Shown one piece after another: positions 15,247-24,046 of a stretch of 64,000 nt of DNA. The stretch lies in NCBI RefSeq assembly GCF_001742745.1, contig NZ_MJAK01000001.1:868001-932000 (forward strand), written 5' to 3'. The stretch comes from Curtobacterium sp. ER1/6. GTDB lineage: Bacteria; Actinomycetota; Actinomycetes; Actinomycetales; Microbacteriaceae. Position 1 is the stretch's first letter; each line of letters starts with the position of its first letter. The translations under genes and the position numbers were made by a program. The notes under the pieces are model-generated. The model did no database searches, was not told the DNA's origin, and saw only the letters and a list, made by a program, of their open reading frames with translations.

Positions 15247-16168
15247 GCACGAACCGCCCCCGGGTCCCGCCTGCCTCGAGCCGCTCGTGCGCCTCCGACG
15301 CCCGCTCCGCGGGCAGCACCTCGGCAACGCGCGGCACGAGGATCCCGTCCTCCACCGCCTGGCGCAGCTCCTCGAGCAGGTCGAACGACGTGTACTCCGA
15401 GTACACCATGATCCGCTCGAACCGGATGCCGCGAGCGCCGTTGCCCTCCCAGCCACGCACGTCCGCGAAGAACCCGCCGTCGCGCACGGCGTCGACGACC
15501 TCGTCCCGCTGCACGGCGGCGTCGGCGAGCGCGTCGACCCCGTCCGGCACGATCCCGCGCACGGCGGCCGCGAAGCCGTCACCACGTCGGACCAGGTGGT
15601 CGGGCCCGAGGGAGCGGACGAGGTCCTCGTCCTTGGGCGCGGCGTCGGCGATGACCGTGATGCCCCGCTGCTTTGCGAGCTGCACGACGTAGTTCCCGAG
15701 CAGGCCCGCGGCTCCGGTCACGGCGAGCGTGTCCCCGGTGCCGAGCCCCGACCGCGCGAGGATCTGCAGCGCGGTGAGGCCGTTCATCGGGACGGTGGCG
15801 GCCTCCTCGATCGACAGCCCGGCCGGGATCCGCGTGAACGAGCCGACCGGCGCGACGAGGTGCTCGACGTACGCGCCGCCGTGCTCCGACAACGGGAGCG
15901 CCATGGCCATGACCTGGTCGCCGACCTGCCAGCCCTCGACACCGTCGCCGACCTCGTCGATCACCCCGGCGGCGTCCATCCCGGGCACGTACGGCGGCGC
16001 GGCTTCCGAAGAATCCCGCTGCCCCGCACGGACCCCGGTGTCGGTGGGGTTCACGGCGAACGCCTGCACCCTGATGCGGACGGTCCCGGAGCCGGCCTGC
16101 GGCTCCGGGACCTCGTGGACGGCGAGGGCCTCGGGCCCTCCGAACGTTTCGACTCCGACGACCTTCAT
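15236..16168 (-). CDS. NADP-dependent quinone oxidoreductase (zinc-free MDR family)
   Basis: 310 residues from ATG 16168, preceded by GGAGG. It is a medium-chain dehydrogenase/reductase of the quinone oxidoreductase branch. The N-terminal GroES-like domain has MKVVGVETFGGPEALAVHEV, NPTDTGVRAG and PGMDAAGVIDEVGDGVEGW. The Rossmann domain has the nucleotide-binding loop TGAAGLLGNYVVQLAKQRG. The cysteine and histidine ligands of zinc alcohol dehydrogenases are absent. The likely reaction is NADPH-dependent reduction of quinones or reactive enones in the cytoplasm. A longer reading frame extends upstream but crosses the promoter of the divergent uvrA2 gene. It converges on vsr with an 11-base overlap. 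Confidence 0.9.
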   Translation of the reverse strand: MKVVGVETFGGPEALAVHEVPEPQAGSGTVRIRVQAFAVNPTDTGVRAGQRDSSEAAPPYVPGMDAAGVIDEVGDGVEGWQVGDQVMAMALPLSEHGGAYVEHLVAPVGSFTRIPAGLSIEEAATVPMNGLTALQILARSGLGTGDTLAVTGAAGLLGNYVVQLAKQRGITVIADAAPKDEDLVRSLGPDHLVRRGDGFAAAVRGIVPDGVDALADAAVQRDEVVDAVRDGGFFADVRGWEGNGARGIRFERIMVYSEYTSFDLLEELRQAVEDGILVPRVAEVLPAERASEAHERLEAGGTRGRFVLTW

Positions 16169-16267
16169 GTCCTCCGGTCTACGCGCGGGCGCTGCATTCC
16201 ACTCAGCGGACGTTGCAGGAGGGAACACGCGGACGGCCCGGACCGGACACCGCAGGGTGTCGCCGCC

Positions 16268-16273
16268 TACGCT
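16268..16273 (+). promoter_or_regulatory. -10 box (TACGCT) of the uvrA2-like gene, leaderless
   Basis: TACGCT, 7 bases before ATG 16281. It excludes the much longer upstream frame that would begin inside the oxidoreductase gene. Confidence 0.55.
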
Positions 16274-16280
16274 CGAACGG

Positions 16281-18731
16281 ATGCCCGCCTCGCACCACCC
16301 CACGGACCACACCATCCCTGCAGACGGCTTCATCCGCGTCCGCGGCGCCCGCGAGCACAACCTCCGCGACGTGGACGTCGACATCCCGCGCGACCGCATC
16401 GTCGCCTTCACGGGCGTCTCCGGCTCCGGCAAGTCGAGCCTCGCCTTCGGCACCGTCTTCGCCGAGGCCCAGCGCCGCTTCCTCGAGTCCGTCGCCCCGT
16501 ACGCCCGACGCCTCATCGCCCAGGGCAGCACCCCGCACGTCGACGAGATCACGGGTCTGCCCCCGGCGGTCGCCCTGCAGCAGCGCCGCGGTGCCCCGAG
16601 CACCCGGTCGACCGTCGGCACCCTGACGACGCTGAGCAACTCCGTCCGGATGCTCTACTCCCGCGCCGGCACCTACCCCGCGGATGCCGAGCAGCTGTAC
16701 TCCGACTCGTTCTCCCCGAACACCGCGGTCGGTGCGTGCCCCCGGTGCCACGGTCTCGGCACGGCGCACGAGGTGACCGAGGCCTCGGCGGTGCACGACC
16801 CGTCGCTGTCGATCCGCGACGGCGCGATCACCGCGTGGCCCGGTGCCTGGCAGGGCAAGAACCTCCGCGACGTGACTGCCGTGCTCGGCTACGACATCGA
16901 GCGTCCGTGGCGGGAGCTGCCGCAGGCGGACCGCGACTGGCTGCTCTTCACCGAGGAACAGCCCGTCGTCGAGGTCCACCCGAAGCGCGACCGCGTGGCG
17001 AAGCCGTACAAGGGTCGCTTCTGGAGCGCCCGCCAGTACACGCTGCACACCCTCGCCGACTCGCAGAGCGAGGCCCAGCGGAACAAGGCGATGCGCTTCG
17101 TCGAGTCCGGCCCGTGCCAGCTCTGCCACGGCTCCGGTCTGACCCGCGCGGCCCTCGCGGTGACGTTCGGCGGATTGGACATCGCGGCGTTCAACGCGCT
17201 GCCGCTGTCCGAGGTCGCCGAGGTCCTGCGCCCCACCGCCGAGCTGGCGGAACCGTCGGCGGCGCAGAGCCGGGTGACCTCCGGCGAACGGTCCGAGGTG
17301 GCGAAGTCGATCGCCGCGGACCTGCTGAGCCGCGTCGAGGTCCTCACCGGCCTCGGGCTCGGGTACCTCGGTCTCGACCGGGCCACGCCGACGCTCTCCC
17401 CCGGCGAGATGCAGCGCCTCCGCATCGCGACGCAGCTCCGCTCGGGGCTGTTCGGGGTCGTCTACGTGCTCGACGAGCCGTCCGCGGGCCTGCACCCGGC
17501 CGACGCGGAACCGCTCGTGCAGGTCCTCGAGGACCTCCGCGCGAGCGGCAACAGCGTGTTCGTCGTCGAGCACAACATGGACATCGTCCGTCGGGCCGAC
17601 TGGATCCTGGACGTCGGCCCCGGTGCCGGGACCGGCGGCGGTCGCGTGCTCTACAGCGGGCCACCCGAGGGACTCGCCGACGTGTCGGAGAGCGTGACGC
17701 GCCGCTACCTGGCGCCCCGAGCACCACGCGACCCGCGCGATCCGCGCGAGCCCGTCGGCACCCTCGAGATCCGGGACGCCACCCTGCACAACCTGCGTGG
17801 ACCGACCGGAGGCGGTGCGGACGCTGGCGGCCTCGACGTCGACCTGCCCCTCGGTGTCATGACCGCCGTGACCGGGGTGTCCGGCTCCGGCAAGTCCTCG
17901 CTCGTCGGCGGGGTCCTCCCCGCGATCGCGACGTCGCACCCGATCGTCAGCCGCGTCGTCGAGGTCGACCAGAAGCCGATCGGACGGACGCCCCGGTCGA
18001 ACCTCGCGACCTACACGGGCATGTTCGACGCCGTCCGCCAGGCCTTCGCCGCGACCGATGACGCCCGCGAGCGCGGGTGGACCGCCGGCCGGTTCTCGTT
18101 CAACGTCGAGGGCGGCCGGTGCGAGGTCTGCCAGGGCGAGGGCTCCGTCTCGGTCGAACTCCTCTTCCTGCCCGGCAGCTGGGCGCCGTGCCCGGAGTGC
18201 CACGGCGCCCGCTACAACGCCGAGACCCTCGAGGTCCGCCGGGGCGGTGCGACCATCGCCGACGTGCTTGGCATGACCGTGGACGACGCGGCCGAGGCCC
18301 TCGCCGACCTCCCCGCCGCCGCCCGCGCTCTCGACGCCCTGCGGAGCGTCGGCCTCGGCTACCTCCGCCTCGGGCAACCCGCACCGGAGCTCTCCGGCGG
18401 CGAGGCCCAGCGGATCAAGCTCGCCACCGAACTCCAGCGGGCGCGCTCCGGCCACACGCTCTACCTGCTCGACGAGCCGACGACGGGGCTGCACCCCGCC
18501 GACGTCGAACTCCTCACGGCACAGCTCGCCCGCCTCACCGATGCGGGCAACACCGTCGTCGTGGTCGAGCACACGATGTCCGTCGTCGCCCAGGCCGACC
18601 ACGTGATCGACATGGGTCCGGCGGGCGGTGACGAGGGCGGCCGCGTGGTCGCCGCCGGAACGCCGGCTGCGGTCGCCGCCGCACCGGACAGCAGGACGGC
18701 TCCCTTCCTGCGGGCGGCGCTCGGTTCCTGA
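16281..18731 (+). CDS. UvrA2/DrrC-like ABC ATPase (short excinuclease A paralogue)
   Basis: 816 residues, clearly shorter than housekeeping UvrA (about 950). Two ABC modules are complete: Walker A GVSGSGKSSL near residue 47 and again near 532; signatures LSPGEMQRLRIATQL and LSGGEAQRIKLATEL; Walker B VYVLDEPSAGLHP and LYLLDEPTTGLHP. Zinc-module cysteines are present (ACPRCHG...CQLCHGSG and CEVCQGEG...CPECHGARY). The shortfall is in the region that carries the UvrB-binding domain in UvrA, the hallmark of class II UvrA. Such paralogues are linked to DNA-damage tolerance and to resistance against DNA-binding antibiotics; which applies here is unknown. Single gene with its own leaderless promoter. 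Confidence 0.92.
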   Translation: MPASHHPTDHTIPADGFIRVRGAREHNLRDVDVDIPRDRIVAFTGVSGSGKSSLAFGTVFAEAQRRFLESVAPYARRLIAQGSTPHVDEITGLPPAVALQQRRGAPSTRSTVGTLTTLSNSVRMLYSRAGTYPADAEQLYSDSFSPNTAVGACPRCHGLGTAHEVTEASAVHDPSLSIRDGAITAWPGAWQGKNLRDVTAVLGYDIERPWRELPQADRDWLLFTEEQPVVEVHPKRDRVAKPYKGRFWSARQYTLHTLADSQSEAQRNKAMRFVESGPCQLCHGSGLTRAALAVTFGGLDIAAFNALPLSEVAEVLRPTAELAEPSAAQSRVTSGERSEVAKSIAADLLSRVEVLTGLGLGYLGLDRATPTLSPGEMQRLRIATQLRSGLFGVVYVLDEPSAGLHPADAEPLVQVLEDLRASGNSVFVVEHNMDIVRRADWILDVGPGAGTGGGRVLYSGPPEGLADVSESVTRRYLAPRAPRDPRDPREPVGTLEIRDATLHNLRGPTGGGADAGGLDVDLPLGVMTAVTGVSGSGKSSLVGGVLPAIATSHPIVSRVVEVDQKPIGRTPRSNLATYTGMFDAVRQAFAATDDARERGWTAGRFSFNVEGGRCEVCQGEGSVSVELLFLPGSWAPCPECHGARYNAETLEVRRGGATIADVLGMTVDDAAEALADLPAAARALDALRSVGLGYLRLGQPAPELSGGEAQRIKLATELQRARSGHTLYLLDEPTTGLHPADVELLTAQLARLTDAGNTVVVVEHTMSVVAQADHVIDMGPAGGDEGGRVVAAGTPAAVAAAPDSRTAPFLRAALGS

Positions 18732-18738
18732 CGCGCGT

Positions 18739-18757
18739 CGGACGGGAGGCGCGGCCC
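18739..18757. repeat. Half copy of the dispersed palindrome
   Basis: CGGACGGGAGGCGCGG matches one arm of the 50-bp palindrome; the second arm is missing. It lies 8 bases behind the uvrA2-like gene. Confidence 0.5.
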
Positions 18758-18781
18758 ACGCCCGCCACGACCGCGGCGGTC

Positions 18782-18811
18782 AGCAGCATCCTCCGATCGG
18801 AGGATGCTGCT
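18782..18811. promoter_or_regulatory. Perfect 30-bp palindrome upstream of the ABC exporter operon
   Basis: Exact 15-base arms with core CTCCGATCGGAG, ending 50 bases before ATG 18862. It is not related to the GC-rich repeat family and has no T-run. It could be the operator of the exporter/two-component operon or the terminator of the gene before it; the position favours an operator. Confidence 0.5.
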
Positions 18812-18861
18812 CCACCCGACCCCCCGATCCACCGCCCGCCCGGCGCGAGCAGGCTGGGACC

Positions 18862-19782
18862 ATGCCGAACAGCCCCGCCATCCAGGTCGAGCGCCTCACG
18901 AAGCAGTACCCGAACGGCAAGCGCGCCGTGTCCGACGTCTCGTTCACCATCGAGCGCGGCGAGACCTTCGCGCTGCTCGGCCCGAACGGTGCCGGCAAGT
19001 CAACGACGGTCGAGATCCTCGAGGGCTACCGCTCCCGGACCGCCGGCGAGGTCCGCGTCCTCGGCCACGACCCGGCCCGCACGAGCCGCGGCCACAACGC
19101 CCGGGTCGGCATCGTCCTGCAGACCAGCGGCGAGTCCCCGAACGTCACCGTCGCCGAGCAACTCGCCCACTTCCGGCACCTGTACCCGCGGAGCCGGTCG
19201 GTCGAGGACCTCCTCGCCGTCACCGGGCTCGAGGCCCAGCGCAACACCCGCATCAGCCGCCTCTCCGGTGGGCAGCGGCGCCGGGTGGACGTGGCGCTCG
19301 GCATCATCGGCCGGCCCGAGGTGCTGTTCCTCGACGAGCCCACGACCGGCTTCGACCCGGAGGCCCGCCGGCAGTTCTGGCAGCTCATCGACGACGTCAA
19401 GCGCGAGGGCACGACGATCCTGCTCACGACGCACTACCTCGACGAGGCCGCACACCTGGCGGACCGGGCGGCGGTGATCGCCGACGGCAGCCTCATCGAC
19501 ATCGCCCCCATCGACGAGATCGGTGGGACCGAGGCCCGGACCCCGGTCGTCCGGTGGCGCGACGACGCGGGCATCGAGCACGAACGGCGGACCACCGACC
19601 CGACCGCACTCGTCCGCAGCACGGCGACGGCGATGCACGACCTCGAGGTGATCCGCCCCGCGCTCGAGGACGTCTACCTCGCGATGATCGCCGAGCACGG
19701 CGCCGGGCACGGCGCCGGGCACGGCGCCGGGCACGACACACCGCAGACCGCGCAGCACACGATCACGGAGGACGCAGCATGA
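18862..19782 (+). CDS. ABC transporter ATP-binding protein (ABC-2 exporter, drug or lipid type)
   Basis: 306 residues from ATG 18862. Walker A GPNGAGKST near residues 38-46, Q-loop VLQTSGES, signature LSGGQRRRVDVAL, Walker B VLFLDEPTTGFD and the switch His in TTHYLDEA are all intact. The DrrA/CcmA-like class with a short C-terminal extension fits export. The C-terminus carries a tandem HGAG repeat (three 12-base units) and a flexible polar tail. The stop overlaps the permease ATG (ATGA). With the next three genes it forms an exporter plus two-component operon of the kind that senses and expels cell-envelope-active compounds; the substrate is unknown. Confidence 0.92.
   Translation: MPNSPAIQVERLTKQYPNGKRAVSDVSFTIERGETFALLGPNGAGKSTTVEILEGYRSRTAGEVRVLGHDPARTSRGHNARVGIVLQTSGESPNVTVAEQLAHFRHLYPRSRSVEDLLAVTGLEAQRNTRISRLSGGQRRRVDVALGIIGRPEVLFLDEPTTGFDPEARRQFWQLIDDVKREGTTILLTTHYLDEAAHLADRAAVIADGSLIDIAPIDEIGGTEARTPVVRWRDDAGIEHERRTTDPTALVRSTATAMHDLEVIRPALEDVYLAMIAEHGAGHGAGHGAGHDTPQTAQHTITEDAA
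19696..19731 (+). repeat. 12-bp tandem repeat, three units, within the ABC ATPase gene
   Basis: Three exact copies of CACGGCGCCGGG encode His-Gly-Ala-Gly repeats in the C-terminal tail. Unit number is likely to vary between strains by slippage, without shifting the frame. Confidence 0.8.
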
Positions 19783-20585
19783 ACGCCGCAGCACTCGGCC
19801 TGCACCGCATCGGCTACGAGGTCCGCTCCTACTTCCGCGCCCCCGACGCCGTGTTCTTCACCTTCCTCTTCCCGGTCATCATGCTGGCGCTGTTCTCGGT
19901 CGCCTTCAGCGGTTCGCCCGACATCCAGGCCGGCCCCGGCGTGAGCGTCGACTACGCCACCTACTACCTGCCCGGCCTCGTCGCCACGGCCCTCCTGCTC
20001 TCCGGCACCCAGTCGCTCGGCGTCGACATCGCCGGCGAGCGGAGCGACGGCACGCTGAAGCGCCTCGGCGGCACCCCGCTGCCGGTCCTGTCGTACTTCG
20101 TCGGCAAGATCGGCATGGTACTGGTCACCGTCACCGCCCAGGTCGTGCTCCTGCTCCTGATCGCCGCCCTCGTGTTCGGCGTCGACCTGCCGACCGACGG
20201 TGGCGCGTGGGCCCGCTTCGCCGGCATCGTGCTCCTCGGCGTCGCCACGAGCTGCGTCCTCGGCATCGCGATCTCGGCGCTCCCCCGCGAGGGCCGCCGT
20301 GCCACCGCGACCATCGTGCCGATCGTCCTGGTCCTGCAGTTCATCTCCGGTGTCTACCTCCCCTTCACACAGCTCCCCGACTGGTTGCAGACCGTCGCCG
20401 GAGTCTTCCCCCTCCGCTGGATGGCGTCGGGCATGCGGTCGGTGTTCCTGCCCGAGGGCTTCGCGTCCGCCGAGCCGGGAGGCGCGTGGCACCTCGGTCT
20501 CGGCACCCTCGTCCTGGCAGCGTGGCTGGTCCTCGGTGTGGTCGCCTGCCTGCTCACGTTCCGGTGGAACCGTCGGGATGCCTGA
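19779..20585 (+). CDS. ABC-2 type transporter permease
   Basis: 268 residues from ATG 19779, overlapping the ATPase stop. The usual ABC-2 layout is visible: a cytoplasmic N-terminal helix, a first membrane segment (FFTFLFPVIMLALFSVAF), an extracytoplasmic loop with YATYYLPGLVATALL, then four further hydrophobic segments, and a short basic C-terminus FRWNRRDA. The conserved GERSDGTLKRLGGTPLP in the cytoplasmic loop is the element that contacts the ATPase. It forms the membrane channel with the upstream ATPase, probably as a dimer. The histidine kinase gene follows after 52 bases. Confidence 0.92.
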   Translation: MNAAALGLHRIGYEVRSYFRAPDAVFFTFLFPVIMLALFSVAFSGSPDIQAGPGVSVDYATYYLPGLVATALLLSGTQSLGVDIAGERSDGTLKRLGGTPLPVLSYFVGKIGMVLVTVTAQVVLLLLIAALVFGVDLPTDGGAWARFAGIVLLGVATSCVLGIAISALPREGRRATATIVPIVLVLQFISGVYLPFTQLPDWLQTVAGVFPLRWMASGMRSVFLPEGFASAEPGGAWHLGLGTLVLAAWLVLGVVACLLTFRWNRRDA

Positions 20586-20637
20586 CAGGCCTGTGGAGAA
20601 CCGCCGGACGAGCGCAGATCGATGGGAGGCTGGCCGC

Positions 20638-21837
20638 ATGGACCGCATCACGACGCAGCGCAACATGGGACTCCACGTCGCCTTCGGCGTGACGGTCGCG
20701 CTCATCGCGGTGATCGCGGCCTTCGGCTGGTCACCGTGGTCGACCCGGTGGCCCGCGTTCGCGATGCTCGGCGTCCTCGCCGTCGCCTACGTCGCCTACG
20801 GCCGGCGCGGGTACGACGACCCCCGGGTCGGGGCCGCGTTCGTACCGCTCCTCGTCGTCGCGGCCCTCGTCCTGCCGGCCGTCGTGCCGAGCAGCGCGTT
20901 CGTGCAGTGCATCCTGTTCCCGGTCGCCTGGTGCCAGATCGAACGCGCCCGGACGTCGATCGCCGTCTCGGTCGTCATCGGCATCGCGTCGGGCACCGGG
21001 CTGCAGATCGCCTCCGGGCCCGACGAGCTGCTCTCGACGCTCCTCATCGAGAGCATCAGCGTCGTCGGAGCGTGCGCGCTCGGCCTCTGGATCACCCGCA
21101 TCGGCCAGCTCTCCGACGAGCGACGGCTGCTCCTCGAACAGCTCCAGTCCGCACAGGCGTCCCTGGCCGAGGCACACCGCACCGCCGGCGTGACGAGCGA
21201 ACGGGAGCGTCTGGCGCGCGAGATCCACGACACCGTCGCGCAGGACCTCGCGGGCATCGTCATGCTCACCGAGCGGGCGCGCGGCGACCTCGACGCGGAC
21301 CGGCCCGACCGACTGCGCGACCGACTCGCCGTGCTCGAGGAGTCCGCCCGCACCGCGCTCGAGGACTCCCGCACCCTCGTCGCCGCCGGTGCCGCCGGGG
21401 TGTCGAGCGACGGCCTCGGCGCAGCGCTCCACCGCCTCGGCGAACGGTGCACCCGCGAGACCGGGATCACCGTCACCGTCGACGCCCCCGACGTCCCGCT
21501 CGACCGGGACACGCAGGTGGTCCTGCTCCGCGTCGGCCAGGAGGCCCTGGCGAACGTCCGCAGGCACGCCCGGGCCGCCTCGGCGCGGGTCGCACTGCTC
21601 GTCGACGGCCCGCACGTCACCCTGCGGATCGCTGACGACGGCGCCGGCTTCGACGCGTCCGTCCCGTCCGCCGGGCACGGCCTGCGCGGCCTGCGCGACC
21701 GCCTCGCCCTGGCCGGCGGGACCTGCGTGGTGACCTCGTCGCCCGGAGCCGGCACCGTCGTCGAGGCGACCGTCCCCACCGGGCCCGCGCCGCGCCTCCC
21801 GTCCGCACCCGCACCGCTGTCGGCGGTGACCCGGTGA
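20638..21837 (+). CDS. Sensor histidine kinase (NarL-type partner, HisKA_3)
   Basis: 399 residues from ATG 20638, chosen because GGGAGG lies 9-14 bases upstream; an in-frame GTG at 20593 lacks one. The N-terminal ~155 residues hold five or six membrane segments with short loops, typical of intramembrane-sensing kinases that monitor a transporter or the envelope. A coiled linker leads to the HisKA_3 box RLAREIHDTVAQDLAG with phospho-acceptor His197. The ATPase domain has GQEALANVRRHA (N box), DDGAGFD (G1) and GHGLRGLRDR (G2). A half copy of the repeat-like motif (CCGCGCCTCCCGTCC) lies in the C-terminal codons. The stop overlaps the regulator GTG. Confidence 0.93.
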   Translation: MDRITTQRNMGLHVAFGVTVALIAVIAAFGWSPWSTRWPAFAMLGVLAVAYVAYGRRGYDDPRVGAAFVPLLVVAALVLPAVVPSSAFVQCILFPVAWCQIERARTSIAVSVVIGIASGTGLQIASGPDELLSTLLIESISVVGACALGLWITRIGQLSDERRLLLEQLQSAQASLAEAHRTAGVTSERERLAREIHDTVAQDLAGIVMLTERARGDLDADRPDRLRDRLAVLEESARTALEDSRTLVAAGAAGVSSDGLGAALHRLGERCTRETGITVTVDAPDVPLDRDTQVVLLRVGQEALANVRRHARAASARVALLVDGPHVTLRIADDGAGFDASVPSAGHGLRGLRDRLALAGGTCVVTSSPGAGTVVEATVPTGPAPRLPSAPAPLSAVTR

Positions 21838-22460
21838 TCCGCGTCGTCGTGGCGGACGACCACCCGATCGTCCGCGCCGGGATCGTCGCGCTCCTGCAGG
21901 ACGCCGACGACGTGTCGGTGGTCGGGCAGGCGAGCGACGGCGAGACCGCGGTCTCGATCGCCCTCGCCGAGCGTCCCGACGTCGTCCTGATGGACCTGCG
22001 GATGCCCGGCATCGACGGGGACGAGGCAACGGCGCGGATCATCGCCCGCGAACCAGGCATCCGGGTCCTCATCCTCACCACGTACGAGTCCGACGACCAG
22101 ATCCTGGCCGCGATCGAAGCCGGGGCCGCCGGATACCTGCTCAAGGCGGCACCGGAGTCCGAGATCCTCGCCGGCCTCCGCGCCACCGCGCGGGGCGAGA
22201 CCGCACTCGCACCCTCGGCGGCCGCGGCCCTCGTCCGCCGGGCCACGACGAAGGCTCCCGCCGGCCCGACGCTGTCCCCGCGCGAGCTCGAGGTGCTGCA
22301 GCTCGTCGCGCAGGGTGGGTCGAACCCGGCGATCGGGCGCGCGCTGTTCCTCAGCGAGACGACGGTGAAGACGCACCTCGGGCACGTGTTCGAGAAGCTC
22401 GGCGTGAACGACCGCACCCGGGCGGTCACCCGCGCGATGGAGCTCGGGCTGCTTCGCTGA
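21834..22460 (+). CDS. Response regulator, NarL/LuxR family
   Basis: 208 residues from GTG 21834, sharing GTGA with the kinase stop. The receiver domain has the acidic pair D8/D9, phospho-acceptor D54 (VVLMDLRMPG), Thr near residue 82 (ILTTYES) and Lys in the YLLKAAPES segment. The C-terminal LuxR-type helix-turn-helix is complete (LSPRELEVLQLVAQGGSNPA to FEKLGVNDRTRAV). It very likely regulates its own exporter operon; the palindrome at 18782-18811 is a candidate binding site. The gene ends 63 bases before the convergent gene at 22524. Confidence 0.93.
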   Translation: MIRVVVADDHPIVRAGIVALLQDADDVSVVGQASDGETAVSIALAERPDVVLMDLRMPGIDGDEATARIIAREPGIRVLILTTYESDDQILAAIEAGAAGYLLKAAPESEILAGLRATARGETALAPSAAAALVRRATTKAPAGPTLSPRELEVLQLVAQGGSNPAIGRALFLSETTVKTHLGHVFEKLGVNDRTRAVTRAMELGLLR

Positions 22461-22523
22461 CACCCGTCATGCGAGACCTGACGACCGCGATCCGAGCCCG
22501 CTGTCAGCCGGAGCCCGACCGGT

Positions 22524-23666
22524 CTACCGCGCAGTCACGGCCATCAGCCCGACCGCGGCGGACACGGCGTTCCGGACGACCGATGCGTTCCGCGCCGGCT
22601 GCAACGTCACCTCGTGTTCGCCGCGCTCCCACCGCAGGGCCCCGACGCCCGGGACGAGGAGCCCGGACACCCCGGTCCCCGACTCGTGACTCCACCCGCT
22701 GACGAACCTCCACGTCGGTGCCGCCCACGCCGTCCGGAACCACTCGACGTCACTCGGGCAGGGCCCGGAGCGGTCCTCGTACTGTGCCGTGGAGATCGTG
22801 ACCGGTTCCCCCGCACCGACGGAGCCGACCGGGTCGAGGTCGAGCCAACCGAGGAGGTGCACCGGGATCGTGCCGACGGCGATGATGCCGAGCGCGTCGG
22901 TCCCGTCACTCCTCGAGGCCCGGACCACGCACCGCTGTCCCTGCACCCAGCACGTCCACCGGCCGGTGACGGCGGCGGTGCCGGGGTCGGACACCTTCAC
23001 GGTGAGGACGGCGTCGTGGTCGAGCACCGGGCCGATCACCTCATCGCCCTTGTCGGTGACGCCGCCGAACCGCCCGACGAACCCGAGCTCGCGGGCGGAG
23101 GTTCCGGCCTCCGACCGGCGCGCTGCTCCGGGTACGAGGCCACGGTCACGGAACCGCACGAGGTGGTCCAGCACGTCGGGGTGCGCCTTCCATTGCAAGG
23201 ACGGCGCGGCGCGATCGCGTCCGGCAGACTCGGCGATCGGGACCACGGGTCGGTGCTCCACCCGGTGCCACCGCGAGTCCAGGACGTCGTCGACGATCCG
23301 CGACGTCGCCGGCCAGTGCTCCACCGAGCACTCGACGCCGATGCGGACCAGCACACCTCGGTCGGCCACGAGTCGGTCGTCGCGGATGCGGACGTGGTCG
23401 ACCGCAGGCAGTGCGACGAGCAGCCGGTCCTCGCTCGCTTCGAGCAGGAGTGCGTCGGCGGGCACACGGATGAGGTCGTCGGCGAGGGGTTCGCCGGCCG
23501 CCCGGAACACGATCGAGACGACGCCATCCCTGCGGTCGAGCACGACACCTGCTTCGTCGGACCGTGCTGTCCATCCGTCCGGGACCTCGACGACGAGTCC
23601 GCCGACGATCATCAACGACCCCCACCGCACGTCCGGCCACGGGTCCCACGGCACGTGCTGGGTCAT
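22524..23666 (-). CDS. Fused two-domain protein of the type VII-like cassette (LpqN-like + EspG-like)
   Basis: 380 residues from ATG 23666, which overlaps the stop of the membrane-protein gene (ATGA). Residues about 20-135 (GGLVVEVPDGWTARSDE and on) resemble the product of 25548-26018. Residues about 160-300 resemble the product of 26015-26779; the shared signatures are RGLVPGA and GRFGG at 175-203 here and RGLVSAA and GRFGG at 50-76 there. So this gene is a fusion of what are two genes on the other side. The second domain has the look of EspG-type chaperones of ESX secretion, and the first of small LpqN/LpqT-like domains; both names are inference from general likeness. No signal peptide. Probably a cytoplasmic accessory factor for WXG-type proteins. 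Confidence 0.75.
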   Translation of the reverse strand: MTQHVPWDPWPDVRWGSLMIVGGLVVEVPDGWTARSDEAGVVLDRRDGVVSIVFRAAGEPLADDLIRVPADALLLEASEDRLLVALPAVDHVRIRDDRLVADRGVLVRIGVECSVEHWPATSRIVDDVLDSRWHRVEHRPVVPIAESAGRDRAAPSLQWKAHPDVLDHLVRFRDRGLVPGAARRSEAGTSARELGFVGRFGGVTDKGDEVIGPVLDHDAVLTVKVSDPGTAAVTGRWTCWVQGQRCVVRASRSDGTDALGIIAVGTIPVHLLGWLDLDPVGSVGAGEPVTISTAQYEDRSGPCPSDVEWFRTAWAAPTWRFVSGWSHESGTGVSGLLVPGVGALRWERGEHEVTLQPARNASVVRNAVSAAVGLMAVTAR

Positions 23667-23971
23667 CGTCGCATCGCCCGTCGGTACCAGCCCGGCGTCG
23701 CCCACCGCGCACCGTCCAGCGCCATCCACAAGCCGAGCGCGCCGCAGAGGACGAACGCCGGCATCAGGACGAGGGGCACCCAGACGAACGGTCCGTTCAT
23801 GCAGAGGAGGGCGACGCCCAGGCACACGAGCGCTACTCCCAACCAGAACAAGGCGAACCACTGCCCCGGATACCTCGACCGTGTCCACGACCGCCAGAGC
23901 CCTGCGTAGGCGAGCCCTCCCAGGATGACGAGCACGCCGCCCACCACGATCAAGCAGACCAGCGTCCCCAC
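23663..23971 (-). CDS. Small membrane protein, paralogue of the one at 26776-27060
   Basis: 102 residues from GTG 23971; the frame extends further upstream but overlaps the divergent WXG-like gene. Three or four hydrophobic segments are visible. The stretch GGLAYAGLWRSWTRSRYPG with FALFWLGVALVCLGVALL pairs with GLLGYSGLWRSWAKGG with FGLFWFGLGIVLVSIVLAL in the protein at 26776-27060, so the two are paralogues. It is the promoter-proximal gene of the minus-strand pair, coupled to the fusion gene by ATGA. Its function is unknown; a membrane anchor or immunity-like role is possible. Confidence 0.72.
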   Translation of the reverse strand: MGTLVCLIVVGGVLVILGGLAYAGLWRSWTRSRYPGQWFALFWLGVALVCLGVALLCMNGPFVWVPLVLMPAFVLCGALGLWMALDGARWATPGWYRRAMRR

Positions 23972-24046
23972 GTACGACCCCCGCTTTGCTCCCGTCGTGC
24001 CCCCATCGTAGGGTCGTGTCGCACAGTCACAGAACCGGGGGACGAC

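Noticed and set aside
15287..18061. A 924-residue open frame on the plus strand across the oxidoreductase and uvrA2 genes
   Set aside because: Arg/Pro/His-rich composition without motifs; it overlaps two well-recognised genes in other frames. High GC produces such shadow frames.
16203..18602. A 799-residue minus-strand frame opposite uvrA2
   Set aside because: Antisense shadow of a gene with two complete ABC modules.
21788..21806. Repeat-family copy in the histidine kinase 3' end (and a similar fragment near 39880 in the GH42 gene)
   Set aside because: Only about 15 bases match and both lie in normally coding codons; too short to count as separate repeat copies.
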